Source: Desulfuribacillus stibiiarsenatis (GTDB lineage Bacteria; Bacillota; Bacilli; Desulfuribacillales; Desulfuribacillaceae). Taken from it: DNA of 64,000 nt. Positions 52,997 through 62,491 of the stretch are shown one piece after another. The notes under the pieces were generated by a model. The model was given only the letters and a program-made list of their open reading frames with translations. It made no database searches and had not been told where the DNA came from. Location of the stretch: assembly GCF_001742305.1 (NCBI RefSeq), contig NZ_MJAT01000036.1, forward strand, positions 62,001 to 126,000. The letters run 5' to 3'. How positions within the stretch are numbered: the stretch's first letter is position 1; every line of letters starts with the position of its first letter. The position numbers were made by a program, and so were the translations under genes.

Positions 52997-53643
52997 ACCA
53001 CGGCACCATATCTAGTATTATATTTATTAGTATTATAATATTATTGCTTACAGACTGGTTCGCAGAATTTTTTCTGAAATTTTATTTAAAATCTTCTTGG
53101 ATTGTTTACTTCATAGTCAGTATTATCATAACCACATATCTGTGGATTCCAATACCTTATTCACTTGTATATATAAACGTTGGAGGAGTTTCAATACTTA
53201 TCGCTAGTTTGTTATGGATATATATAAAAATGCTCAAGGGTACAGAGATAACAGATTCAATTAGCGCTAGTTTTCTAGCTTCCAGTTTGATTCTATTGTT
53301 ACATGAGGTTATCCCTAGAGATCCAAAACTGTTTATTTTTGATCATCTTATCATTTACCAAGCGGTTTTAGTATTGTCTGTTTTAGTCATATTGAAAAAT
53401 CCATTAAGCAATGTCTCGAACGTGTATTATAAAGCAATTGGAAGTATCACATTGTCTGTCCTTATATTAGATATACTCTCTATTTTACTGATTCCACGTG
53501 AACATATAGGATATATTGGTGATGCATATGCAAGGGATTTATTTGCTATTAGTTTGTTATTTCTAACCGTGATAGTAAAAATCAGAGAATTTCCTGTTGC
53601 TCGTATGATTCGTCGGAAGACAATTGTCTTAAATAAAGACTAG
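52993..53643 (+). CDS. YphA-like polytopic membrane protein
   Basis: A 216-aa protein with about seven hydrophobic segments and a basic C-terminus (MIRRKTIVLNKD). It sits between fni and the der region, the position of yphA in B. subtilis, and is of similar size. Assignment is from position and topology, not from a recognised motif. Function unknown. Confidence 0.6.
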   Translation: MNHGTISSIIFISIIILLLTDWFAEFFLKFYLKSSWIVYFIVSIIITTYLWIPIPYSLVYINVGGVSILIASLLWIYIKMLKGTEITDSISASFLASSLILLLHEVIPRDPKLFIFDHLIIYQAVLVLSVLVILKNPLSNVSNVYYKAIGSITLSVLILDILSILLIPREHIGYIGDAYARDLFAISLLFLTVIVKIREFPVARMIRRKTIVLNKD

Positions 53644-53714
53644 CACCTTGACTCTTACTTGGGATTAGGAGATAATTAAATAATGTATGTTTAAAGTACT
53701 AAGGAGATGACTTT

Positions 53715-55118
53715 TTGTCCATCATTTCAAAAGTTCAGCCTGAAAGCCTAGCAGAAGAAATAAATTTAGAGCCGGGAGATGCTATTCTTAGTGTAAACGG
53801 CCAGAGTTTTGTTGATATTATAGACTTACATATGTTATTAAGTGATGAATATATAGAGTTAGAAGTAAAAAAGAAGTCTGGTGAAATATGGGTATTAGAG
53901 GTTGATAAGGATTATGATGAACCATTAGGTGTTGAATGGTTGACGCCAACGATTGATAAATTACGTACGTGTCATAATCAATGCGTTTTTTGCTTCGTCA
54001 ATCAAACTCCACCCAATATGCGGAGTAGCTTACAGATTAGAGATGACGATTATCGCTTATCGTTTCTGCATGGTAACTTTGTTACACTCACGAATGTAAA
54101 AGAGGATGAACTATCAAGAATCGTTCAATACCATCTATCACCAATTAATATCTCAGTACATACAACAAATCCTGATTTGCGAAGAAATATGTTAGGAAAT
54201 AAGCGCGCAGGCGAAATAATGAATCAAATTCAATATTTGACTGACCATAGTATCACAGTGCATACACAAGTCGTGCTATGTCCTTCGTACAATGACCAAG
54301 TTGAATTAGATCGTACTATAGGTGATTTGAGAAGATTATTTCCTTTTGTAAAGACTCTCTCGATTGTACCAGTTGGTTTGACAGATTATAGAGAAAACTT
54401 ACCCAATATTGCACCGATTAGTAAGGAGTTAGCGGAACTTACCATTAAGCAAATAGAAAATTGGCAAAAGAAAAACATTCAAGATTTTGGTGCTGCTTTT
54501 GTATATGCTGCTGATGAGTTCTATGTAATAGCAGGTAAAGAAGTACCTAATTCAATTATGTATGATTCGTTTGAGCAAACGGAGAATGGGATCGGGCTAT
54601 TACGATTATTCTTAGATGAATTTAATTATTATATGGATAAGTTACCAACCTATAATAATCAACCCAAAAGAATTTTATTATTCACTGGGAATTCTTCAGA
54701 GTCGATGATACGAAATATTTCAGCAATTTTGACTAATCAACTGAAAGACGTGGAGATTTTGTATCATGTGATACCTAATAGATATTTTGGACAACAGGTA
54801 ACTGTTACTGGCTTAGTTACTGGTTATGATATTATTCAAGAGTGGGAAACAATAAAAGAGCTAGACCGATATTGCAATGTCGACGAAATTATTATTCCAG
54901 ATGTAATGTTAAAAGATGATGAAGATGTCTTTTTGGACAACTTGACGATTTGTGATGTGGAAGAAACTATCAGGAAACCTATTGGTGTTGTACCTACAAC
55001 ACCAAAGGGGCTATTAGAACAAATCTATAATTGTTCTTTTCCTGATTATAAACCATCATACTTTGAAGAAGATTATCAAATGCATTTACACCGCTCACAA
55101 CGATATGAAAGGGTGTGA
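53715..55118 (+). CDS. DUF512 radical-SAM protein with N-terminal PDZ domain
   Basis: A 467-aa protein. Residues 1 to about 60 resemble a PDZ domain ([16 protein letters not shown]). A radical-SAM-like cluster motif [12 protein letters not shown] (CX3CX2C) is near residue 90, and the rest is the DUF512 region ([11 protein letters not shown] and [12 protein letters not shown]). The family is widespread in Firmicutes and often lies beside der, suggesting a role in ribosome or envelope biology, but no reaction is established to my knowledge. Start TTG 53715, eight bases after AAGGAG. Confidence 0.85.
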   Translation: MSIISKVQPESLAEEINLEPGDAILSVNGQSFVDIIDLHMLLSDEYIELEVKKKSGEIWVLEVDKDYDEPLGVEWLTPTIDKLRTCHNQCVFCFVNQTPPNMRSSLQIRDDDYRLSFLHGNFVTLTNVKEDELSRIVQYHLSPINISVHTTNPDLRRNMLGNKRAGEIMNQIQYLTDHSITVHTQVVLCPSYNDQVELDRTIGDLRRLFPFVKTLSIVPVGLTDYRENLPNIAPISKELAELTIKQIENWQKKNIQDFGAAFVYAADEFYVIAGKEVPNSIMYDSFEQTENGIGLLRLFLDEFNYYMDKLPTYNNQPKRILLFTGNSSESMIRNISAILTNQLKDVEILYHVIPNRYFGQQVTVTGLVTGYDIIQEWETIKELDRYCNVDEIIIPDVMLKDDEDVFLDNLTICDVEETIRKPIGVVPTTPKGLLEQIYNCSFPDYKPSYFEEDYQMHLHRSQRYERV

Positions 55119-55123
55119 CTTTT

Positions 55124-56437
55124 TTGCGTAAACATGTAGTGGCAATCGTAGGAAGACCGAATGTTGGAAAGTCTATGTTATTTAATCGAATTATAGGAGA
55201 ACGTTTGTCGATAGTAGAGGATGAGCCAGGGGTAACAAGAGACCGAATCTATGCAAAGACGGATTGGTTAGATCACCAATTTAATATTATCGATACAGGT
55301 GGTATAGAGATAGTCGATGATGATAAGATTATTAACCAAATTCGTATGCAGGCTCAAATAGCAATCGATGAAGCTGATGTAATCGTTTTTGTTGTTGATG
55401 GAACAATGGGGATTACTTCTTCAGATCAAGAAGTAGCAAAACTATTGTATCGTTCGAATAAGCCGATTGTGTTAGCAGTTAATAAGATTGATAATCCAGA
55501 AATGTTAAATAATACGATTGAATTTTATTCTTTAGGTTTTGGAGATCCAGTAGGGGTTTCATCTGTACATGGTATTGGGATAGGAGATTTATTAGATGCA
55601 GTAACAGATCATTTTTCTAACATAGAACTTAACAGCTATGATGAAGATGTAATACGTGTTGCTGTTATTGGAAGACCAAATGTTGGCAAATCTTCTCTTA
55701 TTAACTCAATTTTAGGTGAGGATCGGGTAATTGTAAGTGATATTGCTGGGACTACTCGAGATGCTATCGATACACCGTTTGAGGCTGATGATCAGCGCTA
55801 TGTTTTAATCGATACAGCTGGAATAAGAAAACGTGGGAAGGTCTATGAAAAGATAGAGAAATACAGCGTGTTACGTGCAATGTCTGCTATAGAGAATGCT
55901 GACGTTTGTTTAATAGTTATTGATGGAGCCCAGGGAATCATTGAGCAAGATAAAAAAATTGCAGGCTATGCTCATGAAGCAGGACGAGCTTGCATATTTA
56001 TTGTGAATAAGTGGGATCTAGTCGAAAAAGACGATAAGACATATGATCGAATGACTAAAGAAATCCATGAACAATTTATATTTATGGATTACGCACCAGT
56101 TGTGTTTTTATCAGCATTAACGAAGAAAAGATTACATACTTTATTACCGATGGTTAAATTTGCCGCCGAACAACATAATTTACGTATTGAAACACACTTA
56201 CTTAATGAATGTTTAAGGGATGCTATGGCGATTTTCCCACCACCAACTGATAAAGGCAGAAGATTAAAGATATATTATATGACTCAAGTTTCTGTAAAGC
56301 CACCATCATTTGTAATTTTTGTGAATGACCAAGAGTTATTACATTTTTCCTATGAACGTTTTATTATAAATAAACTTCGTGAGCGTTTTAACTTTGAAGC
56401 TACACCAATCAAATTTTTTGTCCGACAAAAAACATAA
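55124..56437 (+). CDS. der: ribosome biogenesis GTPase Der (EngA)
   Basis: A double-GTPase (437 aa) needed for 50S subunit assembly. Two G domains show Walker [12 protein letters not shown] (about residue 10) and [11 protein letters not shown] (about residue 180), with DTGGIE and [10 protein letters not shown] as G3 and NKID and NKWD as G4. A C-terminal KH-like domain ends [16 protein letters not shown] 55124 is chosen, eight bases after AAAGGGTG; GTG 55115 is part of that SD and overlaps the previous stop. Confidence 0.95.
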   Translation: MRKHVVAIVGRPNVGKSMLFNRIIGERLSIVEDEPGVTRDRIYAKTDWLDHQFNIIDTGGIEIVDDDKIINQIRMQAQIAIDEADVIVFVVDGTMGITSSDQEVAKLLYRSNKPIVLAVNKIDNPEMLNNTIEFYSLGFGDPVGVSSVHGIGIGDLLDAVTDHFSNIELNSYDEDVIRVAVIGRPNVGKSSLINSILGEDRVIVSDIAGTTRDAIDTPFEADDQRYVLIDTAGIRKRGKVYEKIEKYSVLRAMSAIENADVCLIVIDGAQGIIEQDKKIAGYAHEAGRACIFIVNKWDLVEKDDKTYDRMTKEIHEQFIFMDYAPVVFLSALTKKRLHTLLPMVKFAAEQHNLRIETHLLNECLRDAMAIFPPPTDKGRRLKIYYMTQVSVKPPSFVIFVNDQELLHFSYERFIINKLRERFNFEATPIKFFVRQKT

Positions 56438-56479
56438 GTAATTTTTAGTAAGCTCGAATTTTAAAGGGGTATAGGAGAA

Positions 56480-57070
56480 ATGATTGCAAGCAATTTAATC
56501 GGTTATTTATTAGGAAGTATTAGTTTCAGTTATTTAGTAGGTAAATATTGGGCTGGTATAGATATTCGGAATTTTGGTAGCGGCAATGCTGGAGCAACCA
56601 ATACTTTGCGAGTTTTAGGAGTAGGGCCGGGTATCATTGTTTTTATTTTTGATGGGTTAAAAGGTGTGATGTCGGTCCTAATTGCTGAGTTTATCTCATC
56701 TGGAGATCCGTTGGTGATGATAGTAGCTGGTATTTCTTCAATTGTAGGTCATAATTGGCCAATTTATTTGAAATTTAAAGGCGGTAAAGGCGTAGCAACA
56801 ACAATTGGTGTTGTTGCTAGCTTGGTATTCTGGCCAGCACTATACTCAGCACTTATTGCAAGCATTCTTCTGGTTACTACTCGATATGTGTCGCTAGCAT
56901 CCATTGTTTTTTCAATTTTAATACCGATATTTGTTATATTTTTAGGTTACTCGCTATCATATATTATTTTTACAATTTTAATTGCGATACTAGTTTGTCT
57001 ACGTCACAAAGAAAATATCAAGCGATTACTAAAAGGTACGGAGAGAAAGTTCGGCGAAAAATCAAGGTAA
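56480..57070 (+). CDS. plsY: glycerol-3-phosphate acyltransferase PlsY
   Basis: A polytopic membrane enzyme (196 aa) transferring acyl from acyl-phosphate to glycerol-3-phosphate, the first step of phospholipid synthesis. Motifs: GSGNAGATNTLRVLG and HNWPIYLKFKGGKGVATT. About five transmembrane segments. TAGGAGA precedes the ATG. It neighbours gpsA, which makes its substrate. Confidence 0.95.
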   Translation: MIASNLIGYLLGSISFSYLVGKYWAGIDIRNFGSGNAGATNTLRVLGVGPGIIVFIFDGLKGVMSVLIAEFISSGDPLVMIVAGISSIVGHNWPIYLKFKGGKGVATTIGVVASLVFWPALYSALIASILLVTTRYVSLASIVFSILIPIFVIFLGYSLSYIIFTILIAILVCLRHKENIKRLLKGTERKFGEKSR

Positions 57071-57088
57071 TATTAACGAGGTGTATGT

Positions 57089-58117
57089 ATGAAGTACGGA
57101 GTTACTGTATTAGGAGCAGGTAGTTGGGGTACTGCTTTGTCGATGGTCCTTGCTGATAATCAGCAGGAAGTGACCTTGTGGACTCGCTCTCAAGACCAAG
57201 CTGTATTTATCAATCAGTATCATATGAATCCAAAGTACATTAAAGACATTCCTTTACCACACAATTTAATTGCAACGACTGACCTTGAAATGGCATTAAC
57301 CAAAAACCAATATATTGTTTTGGTTACACCGTCTCATTCTTTGTATGATCTTGCACCAATTATTAATCAATGGATATCTAATGAGACCAAAATAGTCCAT
57401 GCGATTAAAGGTATCGATCCCGAATCACTTTTATGTGTTTCCGACATACTACTTACTTATATGCCTAAACTCCTTCCTGAAAATTTAGCTATTTTGTCAG
57501 GGCCAAGTCATGCCGAAGAAGTTGCTTTACGTAAACCGACAACAGTAGTTATTTCCTCAAAAAGTATTACAGTAGCAGAAACGTTCCAAGATATGTTTAT
57601 GAATCAAAATTTCCGTGTATATACAAACACTGACACCATTGGAGTTGAACTTGGTGGCGCTCTCAAGAATATTATCGCATTAGGTGCTGGAATTTCTGAT
57701 GGTTTAGGATATGGGGACAATGCAAAGGCGGCTCTGATAACGCGAGGATTAGCGGAGATTACTAGGCTAGGTGTACATTTAGGTGCGGATCCATCAACAT
57801 TTGCTGGACTAGCAGGAGTTGGTGATTTGATTGTTACATGTACGAGTATTCATAGTCGTAATTACCGAGCTGGCAAACTAATCGGAGAAGGTAATACAGT
57901 AGAGGAAGCAATAGCTAAAATGGAGATGGTTGTAGAGGGCGTAAGAACAACGAAAGCAGCCTATGAATTATCTAAGAAGCACCATGTAACAATGCCAATT
58001 ACAACACAATTATACGAAATTTTATTCAATAATAAAAACGCTAAAGAAGCTGTTGAGAACCTAATGGCAAGGGTCAAAAAAGATGAAGTAGAAGCAAATC
58101 TATCTATAGAAAAGTAA
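57089..58117 (+). CDS. gpsA: glycerol-3-phosphate dehydrogenase [NAD(P)+]
   Basis: A soluble dehydrogenase (342 aa) reducing dihydroxyacetone phosphate to sn-glycerol-3-phosphate. The NAD(P)-binding LGAGSWGTALSMVL starts at residue 7; ILSGPSHAEEVA, GALKNIIALGAGISDGLG (active Lys in ALKN) and GLAGVGDLIVTCTS are intact. SD CGAGGTG. A terminator follows. Confidence 0.96.
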   Translation: MKYGVTVLGAGSWGTALSMVLADNQQEVTLWTRSQDQAVFINQYHMNPKYIKDIPLPHNLIATTDLEMALTKNQYIVLVTPSHSLYDLAPIINQWISNETKIVHAIKGIDPESLLCVSDILLTYMPKLLPENLAILSGPSHAEEVALRKPTTVVISSKSITVAETFQDMFMNQNFRVYTNTDTIGVELGGALKNIIALGAGISDGLGYGDNAKAALITRGLAEITRLGVHLGADPSTFAGLAGVGDLIVTCTSIHSRNYRAGKLIGEGNTVEEAIAKMEMVVEGVRTTKAAYELSKKHHVTMPITTQLYEILFNNKNAKEAVENLMARVKKDEVEANLSIEK

Positions 58118-58145
58118 ACCTTCTTGATTAAGGTTTATTTTTTTA
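58115..58145 (+). terminator. terminator after gpsA
   Basis: Stem TAAACCTT (58115-58122) with AAGGTTTA (58130-58137) followed by a T tract; it includes the gpsA stop codon. Confidence 0.8.
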
Positions 58146-58435
58146 TCCAAATATTTTACTTTATTATTACATGCATTTCTTACAATAAAAAAAGATAATT
58201 GTATATAATAAAAGCTATATCATAGGTTTTTAGCAACTAGTACTTTATAGTACAAAATGATAAGAGGAACTACACAGTTTTAATAAAAAATGAGTGCAGA
58301 ATGACTAGAAACGTGTTAGAATAAAGATAAGTACATATTTCTTTTGTAAGCTGTTATATAAAATGTACTGCGTTTAATCATACAGTTTTAGTACAGTTAT
58401 TCATTTTAAACTAATTTGAAAGGGTGTTAAGTTTA
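58146..58435 (+). other. 290-base AT-rich spacer
   Basis: No open frame with an SD, no tRNA-like or riboswitch core seen. It contains several AGTAC/GTACT words and a loose repeat pair (ACACAGTTTTAATA near 58271 and ATACAGTTTTAGTA near 58381). It probably holds the pduL promoter, but no element is convincing. Confidence 0.4.
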
Positions 58436-59017
58436 ATGAAAGTTCCTGTAGGAATTTCGAATCGACATATACATTTATCAGATCGAGAAGTTGCCATTCT
58501 TTTTGGTGATGATCATGAGCTTACACCATTTAAACCTCTATCGCAGCCTGCACAATATGCTGCTGAAGAGACAGTAACAATCAAAGGCCCTAAGGGATTC
58601 ATAGAAAAGGTTAGAGTTTTAGGACCTACCAGAAGACAAACGCAAATTGAGATTTCTAGAACAGATTGTTTTACATTGGGAATTAATCCACCTGTTCGTG
58701 ATTCAGGAGATGTAGAAGGTAGTGCTGGTTTGGAAATTATAGGGCCGAATGGTAGTGTTCATATTGATGAAGGTGTGATCATAGCACAAAGGCATATTCA
58801 TATGCATACTAAAGATGCAGAGAATTATGGCTTAGAAGATAAAGACCGAGTATTTGTTAAAACTGGAGGAGACCGTTCGATTATTTTCGAGAATGTGTTA
58901 ATTCGCGTAAGCGATAAATTTTCCTTAGAATTTCATGTCGATACGGATGAGGGGAATGCCGCCTCTTTAAAAAATGGACAATTAGTTGAAATTATTAGTG
59001 TTCATATATTAAGATAA
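58436..59017 (+). CDS. pduL: PduL-type phosphate acyltransferase
   Basis: A 193-aa phosphotransacylase interconverting acyl-CoA and acyl phosphate. It opens VPVGISNRHIHLSDRE; the second domain has AQRHIHMHTKDAENYG, and both carry zinc-binding His pairs. FHVDTDEGNAA ends the core. It starts directly at the catalytic domain with no encapsulation peptide, so it is likely a housekeeping acetate-forming enzyme (Pta replacement) and not a microcompartment enzyme. ATG 58436 follows AAAGGGTG at nine bases. Confidence 0.9.
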   Translation: MKVPVGISNRHIHLSDREVAILFGDDHELTPFKPLSQPAQYAAEETVTIKGPKGFIEKVRVLGPTRRQTQIEISRTDCFTLGINPPVRDSGDVEGSAGLEIIGPNGSVHIDEGVIIAQRHIHMHTKDAENYGLEDKDRVFVKTGGDRSIIFENVLIRVSDKFSLEFHVDTDEGNAASLKNGQLVEIISVHILR

Positions 59018-59045
59018 CACCATGAGAAATCCTGGTGTTATTTTA
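59016..59045 (+). terminator. terminator after pduL
   Basis: Stem AACACCA (59016-59022) with TGGTGTT (59033-59039), then ATTTT. Overlaps the pduL stop codon. Confidence 0.65.
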
Positions 59046-59066
59046 ATATTTAGGGGTGGTGTAATA

Positions 59067-59804
59067 ATGAAAATTCATATCTTAGGTTGTTATAGCCCTT
59101 TTCCATCAGCATTAGGAGGTACTTCTGGGTACCTTTTACAAACGGAATATGGAAATATATTAATCGATTGTGGAAGTGGTGTGATTCACCAATTACACAA
59201 ACACATTCAGGCACATAAACTAGATGCAGTTATTATTTCTCATACGCATGCAGACCATATAAGTGATTTATCAGTATTAAAATATGCCATCGATATTCCT
59301 AAGCATTTAGGAATTACTAAGAATAGTTTAACGTTCTATGGCCCGATTGAACTGAAAAGCGAATATAGTAAATTCGAATATAAGGACAGTTTAATCTATC
59401 AACCTATATGTTGTAACGATCGGTTAAATATTTCAGGTGTAGATATAGTGTTTTGTAAAACAAAACATCCCGTTCCTTGTTATGCTATGAAATTTACATA
59501 TCATAATAAAGTAATCGTATATACAGCTGATACTGAGTACTGCAATGAAATTCTTAACTTTGCAACTGATGCAGACTTATTAATAATTGAAGCTACCATG
59601 CTAGAAAAGGACTTTAAGCCAGATAGTGGTCACTTATCTGCAAGGTTAGCAGCAGAATTAGGACATAAAGCGAATGTGAAACAACTATTATTGACGCATC
59701 TATGGCCTTATTATTCTACCGATTTGATATTACAAGAAGCGCAACAAAACTTCAAAGGTCCAATTACTATAGCAAGTGTAGGACAGGAGTATTATATCCG
59801 ATGA
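59067..59804 (+). CDS. MBL-fold metallo-hydrolase (RNase Z/YhfI-like)
   Basis: A metallo-beta-lactamase-fold enzyme of 245 aa. It opens IHILGCYSPFPSALGGTSGYL, has the zinc motif ISHTHADHISDL, a later VIYTADTEYCNE and the third His in LLTHLWPYYS. The ordering matches the YhfI/ElaC-like subfamily; the substrate is unknown. ATG 59067 follows AGGGGTGGTG. It overlaps mnmM by four bases (ATGA). Confidence 0.83.
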   Translation: MKIHILGCYSPFPSALGGTSGYLLQTEYGNILIDCGSGVIHQLHKHIQAHKLDAVIISHTHADHISDLSVLKYAIDIPKHLGITKNSLTFYGPIELKSEYSKFEYKDSLIYQPICCNDRLNISGVDIVFCKTKHPVPCYAMKFTYHNKVIVYTADTEYCNEILNFATDADLLIIEATMLEKDFKPDSGHLSARLAAELGHKANVKQLLLTHLWPYYSTDLILQEAQQNFKGPITIASVGQEYYIR

Positions 59805-60385
59805 GAAAGCTACTTCCAGTCATTCAATTTTCTCACCAATTAGTAGCAACAAAACTTCAATCTGGTGGTCATGCCGTAGATGCAACAGCTGGAAATGGTA
59901 ATGACTCGCTATTCATGCTTAACCACATGAAAAAAAATGCTCATTTATACATTTTTGATATTCAAGAACAAGCATTAAACAATACGAAAGAGAAAATTAT
60001 ACACAAATTTGGTACTCAAGAGATTATAAATGCGAATCGGAAGATACATTTCTTGTGCACAGGACATGAAAATTTAAAGCGGCACGTCCATTCAAAAGTA
60101 AAAGTTATTATGTTTAACTTAGGTTATCTTCCAGGATCAGATGTAAGCATCATTACAAAGCCAAATACGACACTAGAGGCAATAGAGTCCGGTCTAGAGT
60201 TATTAGAAACGTCTGGACTTATAAGCGTTGTTCTATATCCAGGACATGATGGTGGAGACAAAGAGGCAAATCTAGTTTCAGAGTATGTGACTAAATTAAA
60301 CTCGTATGATTATGGAGTTATTTTGTATAAACAAATGAATAAGGAAAAGTCACCTTTTTTTATTGGTATTGAAAAAAAGAGATAG
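59801..60385 (+). CDS. mnmM: tRNA (mnm5s2U34)-methyltransferase MnmM (YtqB family)
   Basis: A class I SAM methyltransferase (194 aa) with AVDATAGNGNDSLFML (SAM motif I), IFDIQEQAL, MFNLGYLPGSDVSIITKP and LYPGHDGGDKEA. These match the YtqB/MnmM family, which methylates nm5s2U at tRNA wobble position 34. ATG 59801 is chosen with ACAGGAG upstream; a frame starting at 59702 lies inside the MBL gene and is rejected. Confidence 0.85.
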   Translation: MRKLLPVIQFSHQLVATKLQSGGHAVDATAGNGNDSLFMLNHMKKNAHLYIFDIQEQALNNTKEKIIHKFGTQEIINANRKIHFLCTGHENLKRHVHSKVKVIMFNLGYLPGSDVSIITKPNTTLEAIESGLELLETSGLISVVLYPGHDGGDKEANLVSEYVTKLNSYDYGVILYKQMNKEKSPFFIGIEKKR

Positions 60386-60447
60386 CTATCTCTATATAAT
60401 TATGATTCAATAAAGTTATTATAGAGAAAAAGGGAGAGAAAATAATT

Positions 60448-61035
60448 ATGGTCGCGATTTTATATGGAATATTAGCAATTATTTTTCTCGTCACTTCACT
60501 TGTTACATTTTTATCGTATAAACAAAAATCAAATTATTTTAAATTCTGGGCCATCTTATTAGGGGTCTCGGTAGTAGCTATTGTAGCTATTGCAATTGTA
60601 CTACTTATTACTTCTTCACCAGACGTACCAATAGAACAACCTCCTATGGAGGTACCAGTAGAATCATCATTAGTCGCTCCTCAAGTGAGTGAGCCAAACT
60701 CAACGTCTAGTAATGGAAATAGTTTTTTAGTTATGCTACTAATGTTAGGAATATATATTCTAATCAACAGTATTCTAGCTGTTTTTGCCTATCGTGATGC
60801 AAGTGCAAGGGCGGGTATCACAGGTGGTGTTGCTTGGGCGATAATAATTTTCTTTTTTTCGATTATAGGACTAGGAATCTATCTGCTTATCAGACCTGTA
60901 GGGAACCTAATGGTCTGTGGAAATTGTAAACGAGTAGCTTTAGATGCTTTACCATATTGTCCTCATTGCCATGCTACTTTAGCAAAAAACCTTGTAATTG
61001 ATGACAAAATTGAAGAGGTTATGGAAGATGTATAA
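60448..61035 (+). CDS. uncharacterised membrane protein with C-terminal zinc ribbon
   Basis: A 195-aa protein. Two N-terminal transmembrane segments precede a Pro/Ser/Val-rich loop of about 45 residues, then two more segments. The C-terminal tail carries CGNCKRVALDALPYCPHC, a CX2C-X11-CX2C zinc-ribbon-like motif, and an acidic end. AGGGAGA precedes the ATG. No family assigned; a terminator follows. Confidence 0.7.
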   Translation: MVAILYGILAIIFLVTSLVTFLSYKQKSNYFKFWAILLGVSVVAIVAIAIVLLITSSPDVPIEQPPMEVPVESSLVAPQVSEPNSTSSNGNSFLVMLLMLGIYILINSILAVFAYRDASARAGITGGVAWAIIIFFFSIIGLGIYLLIRPVGNLMVCGNCKRVALDALPYCPHCHATLAKNLVIDDKIEEVMEDV

Positions 61036-61064
61036 ATTCAGTTTTTGAACTTAGTTATCTTTTG

Positions 61065-61097
61065 AGATTATTCTGAAGAGAGTAATCTTATTTTTTT
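61065..61097 (+). terminator. terminator before miaB
   Basis: Six-bp stem AGATTA (61065-61070) with TAATCT (61083-61088) and a T tract. The stem is short, so efficiency is uncertain. Confidence 0.6.
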
Positions 61098-61165
61098 ATG
61101 TGATTTTTGTTATAATGATAAAACTTAGGAAAAATTAAGAACTATACACAATAGGAGTGATAGCA

Positions 61166-62491
61166 ATGAACCCTAAAACATATATGTTTCGTACATTCGG
61201 TTGCCAAATGAATGAACACGATACGGAAATTATGGAAGGTATTTTAAACGAATTAGGATATTCGCCTACAGTTGAAGAGCAGCAAGCAGACTTAATCATT
61301 TTCAACACATGTTCTGTTCGAGAGAATGCGGATAATAAAGTTTTCGGTGAAATTGGACGCATGAAGCATCTTAAGCGTCAGAATCCTAACATGTTGTTAG
61401 CACTATGTGGCTGTATGGCACAACAACAACCTGTAGTAGACAAAATTTTAAGATCATATTCTCAAGTAGATATGGTATTTGGCACTCACAATATACATAA
61501 GTTACCAGATATAATTGAACAAGCAATACTTTCAAAGGAAACCGTCGTCGATGTATGGCAGACTGAGGGAGAAGTAGTGGAAAATCTTCCGCGTGTTCGA
61601 AGGGACGGATTAAAAGCATGGGTAACGATTATGTACGGATGCAATAATTTTTGCACATATTGTATCGTTCCACATACTCGAGGCAGAGAGCGAAGTCGGT
61701 CAGCTGAGAATATCCTAAAGGAATTACAAGATTTAAAAGATCTAGGTTATAAAGAAGTTATGCTTTTAGGACAAAATGTAAATTCCTATGGCAATGATTT
61801 AGAAGAGGGTATTGATTTTCCTGAGTTACTAGAGAAAATTGATGCTATAGGAATTCCACGGATACGTTTTATGACGAGCCACCCTAAGGATTTCAACGAA
61901 AAGTTAACGAATGTCATTAAAAATGGAAAACATTTATGTGAGCATATACATTTACCGTTTCAAGCAGGTAGCGATGAAGTCTTGAAGCGAATGAATAGGA
62001 AGCATACTAGGGATTGGTATTTAGAGAAAATTGACATGATCAAGAAAATCATTCCAAATGTATCGCTCAGTACAGATATTATCGTTGGATTTCCAGATGA
62101 GACAGAGGAGCAGTTTGATAAAACACTCGATATTGTGAAACAGGTAGAATTTGATTTAGCATACACTTTCATATACTCACCTCGAGAGGGAACTCCAGCA
62201 GCTAACTTAATCGACTCAATTAATCAAACGGATAAGAAAAGAAGGCTTCAGGCTTTAATTGAAACGCAAAATGAGATTAGCAAAAAGAAAAATTTGGCTT
62301 ATCTTGATACGATAGTAGAGGTCCTAGTTGAGGGGTATAGCAAAACAAATGCTGAAAAACTAACAGGTAGAACTAGAACAAATAAGGTTGTTAATTTCTC
62401 AGGAGACGATAAATTAATTGGTGAATTTGTAAATGTTAAAATCGAGCATGCAAAGACTTGGAGTTTAGAAGGGGTGCTAGTCGATGTCTAA
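61166..62491 (+). CDS. miaB: tRNA-2-methylthio-N6-dimethylallyladenosine synthase MiaB
   Basis: A radical-SAM methylthiotransferase (441 aa) modifying i6A37 to ms2i6A37. The N-terminal UPF0004 domain holds the auxiliary cluster Cys in FGCQMNEHD, NTCSVRENA and LCGCMAQ. The radical-SAM motif YGCNNFCTYCIVPHTRGRE gives CX3CX2C. A C-terminal TRAM domain (about 375-441) binds tRNA. ATG 61166 is seven bases after AGGAGTG; an in-frame GTG at 61157 is within that SD. It overlaps ricA by eight bases. Confidence 0.95.
   Translation: MNPKTYMFRTFGCQMNEHDTEIMEGILNELGYSPTVEEQQADLIIFNTCSVRENADNKVFGEIGRMKHLKRQNPNMLLALCGCMAQQQPVVDKILRSYSQVDMVFGTHNIHKLPDIIEQAILSKETVVDVWQTEGEVVENLPRVRRDGLKAWVTIMYGCNNFCTYCIVPHTRGRERSRSAENILKELQDLKDLGYKEVMLLGQNVNSYGNDLEEGIDFPELLEKIDAIGIPRIRFMTSHPKDFNEKLTNVIKNGKHLCEHIHLPFQAGSDEVLKRMNRKHTRDWYLEKIDMIKKIIPNVSLSTDIIVGFPDETEEQFDKTLDIVKQVEFDLAYTFIYSPREGTPAANLIDSINQTDKKRRLQALIETQNEISKKKNLAYLDTIVEVLVEGYSKTNAEKLTGRTRTNKVVNFSGDDKLIGEFVNVKIEHAKTWSLEGVLVDV

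Noticed and set aside
58146-58435. Possible regulatory RNA in the 290-base spacer before pduL
   Set aside because: Only AT-rich sequence and loose word repeats; no conserved aptamer core, no strong helix set and no terminator before pduL.
59702-59800. 33-codon N-terminal extension of mnmM
   Set aside because: It lies within the MBL gene, has no SD, and adds residues before the family start; ATG 59801 has ACAGGAG and an ATGA overlap.
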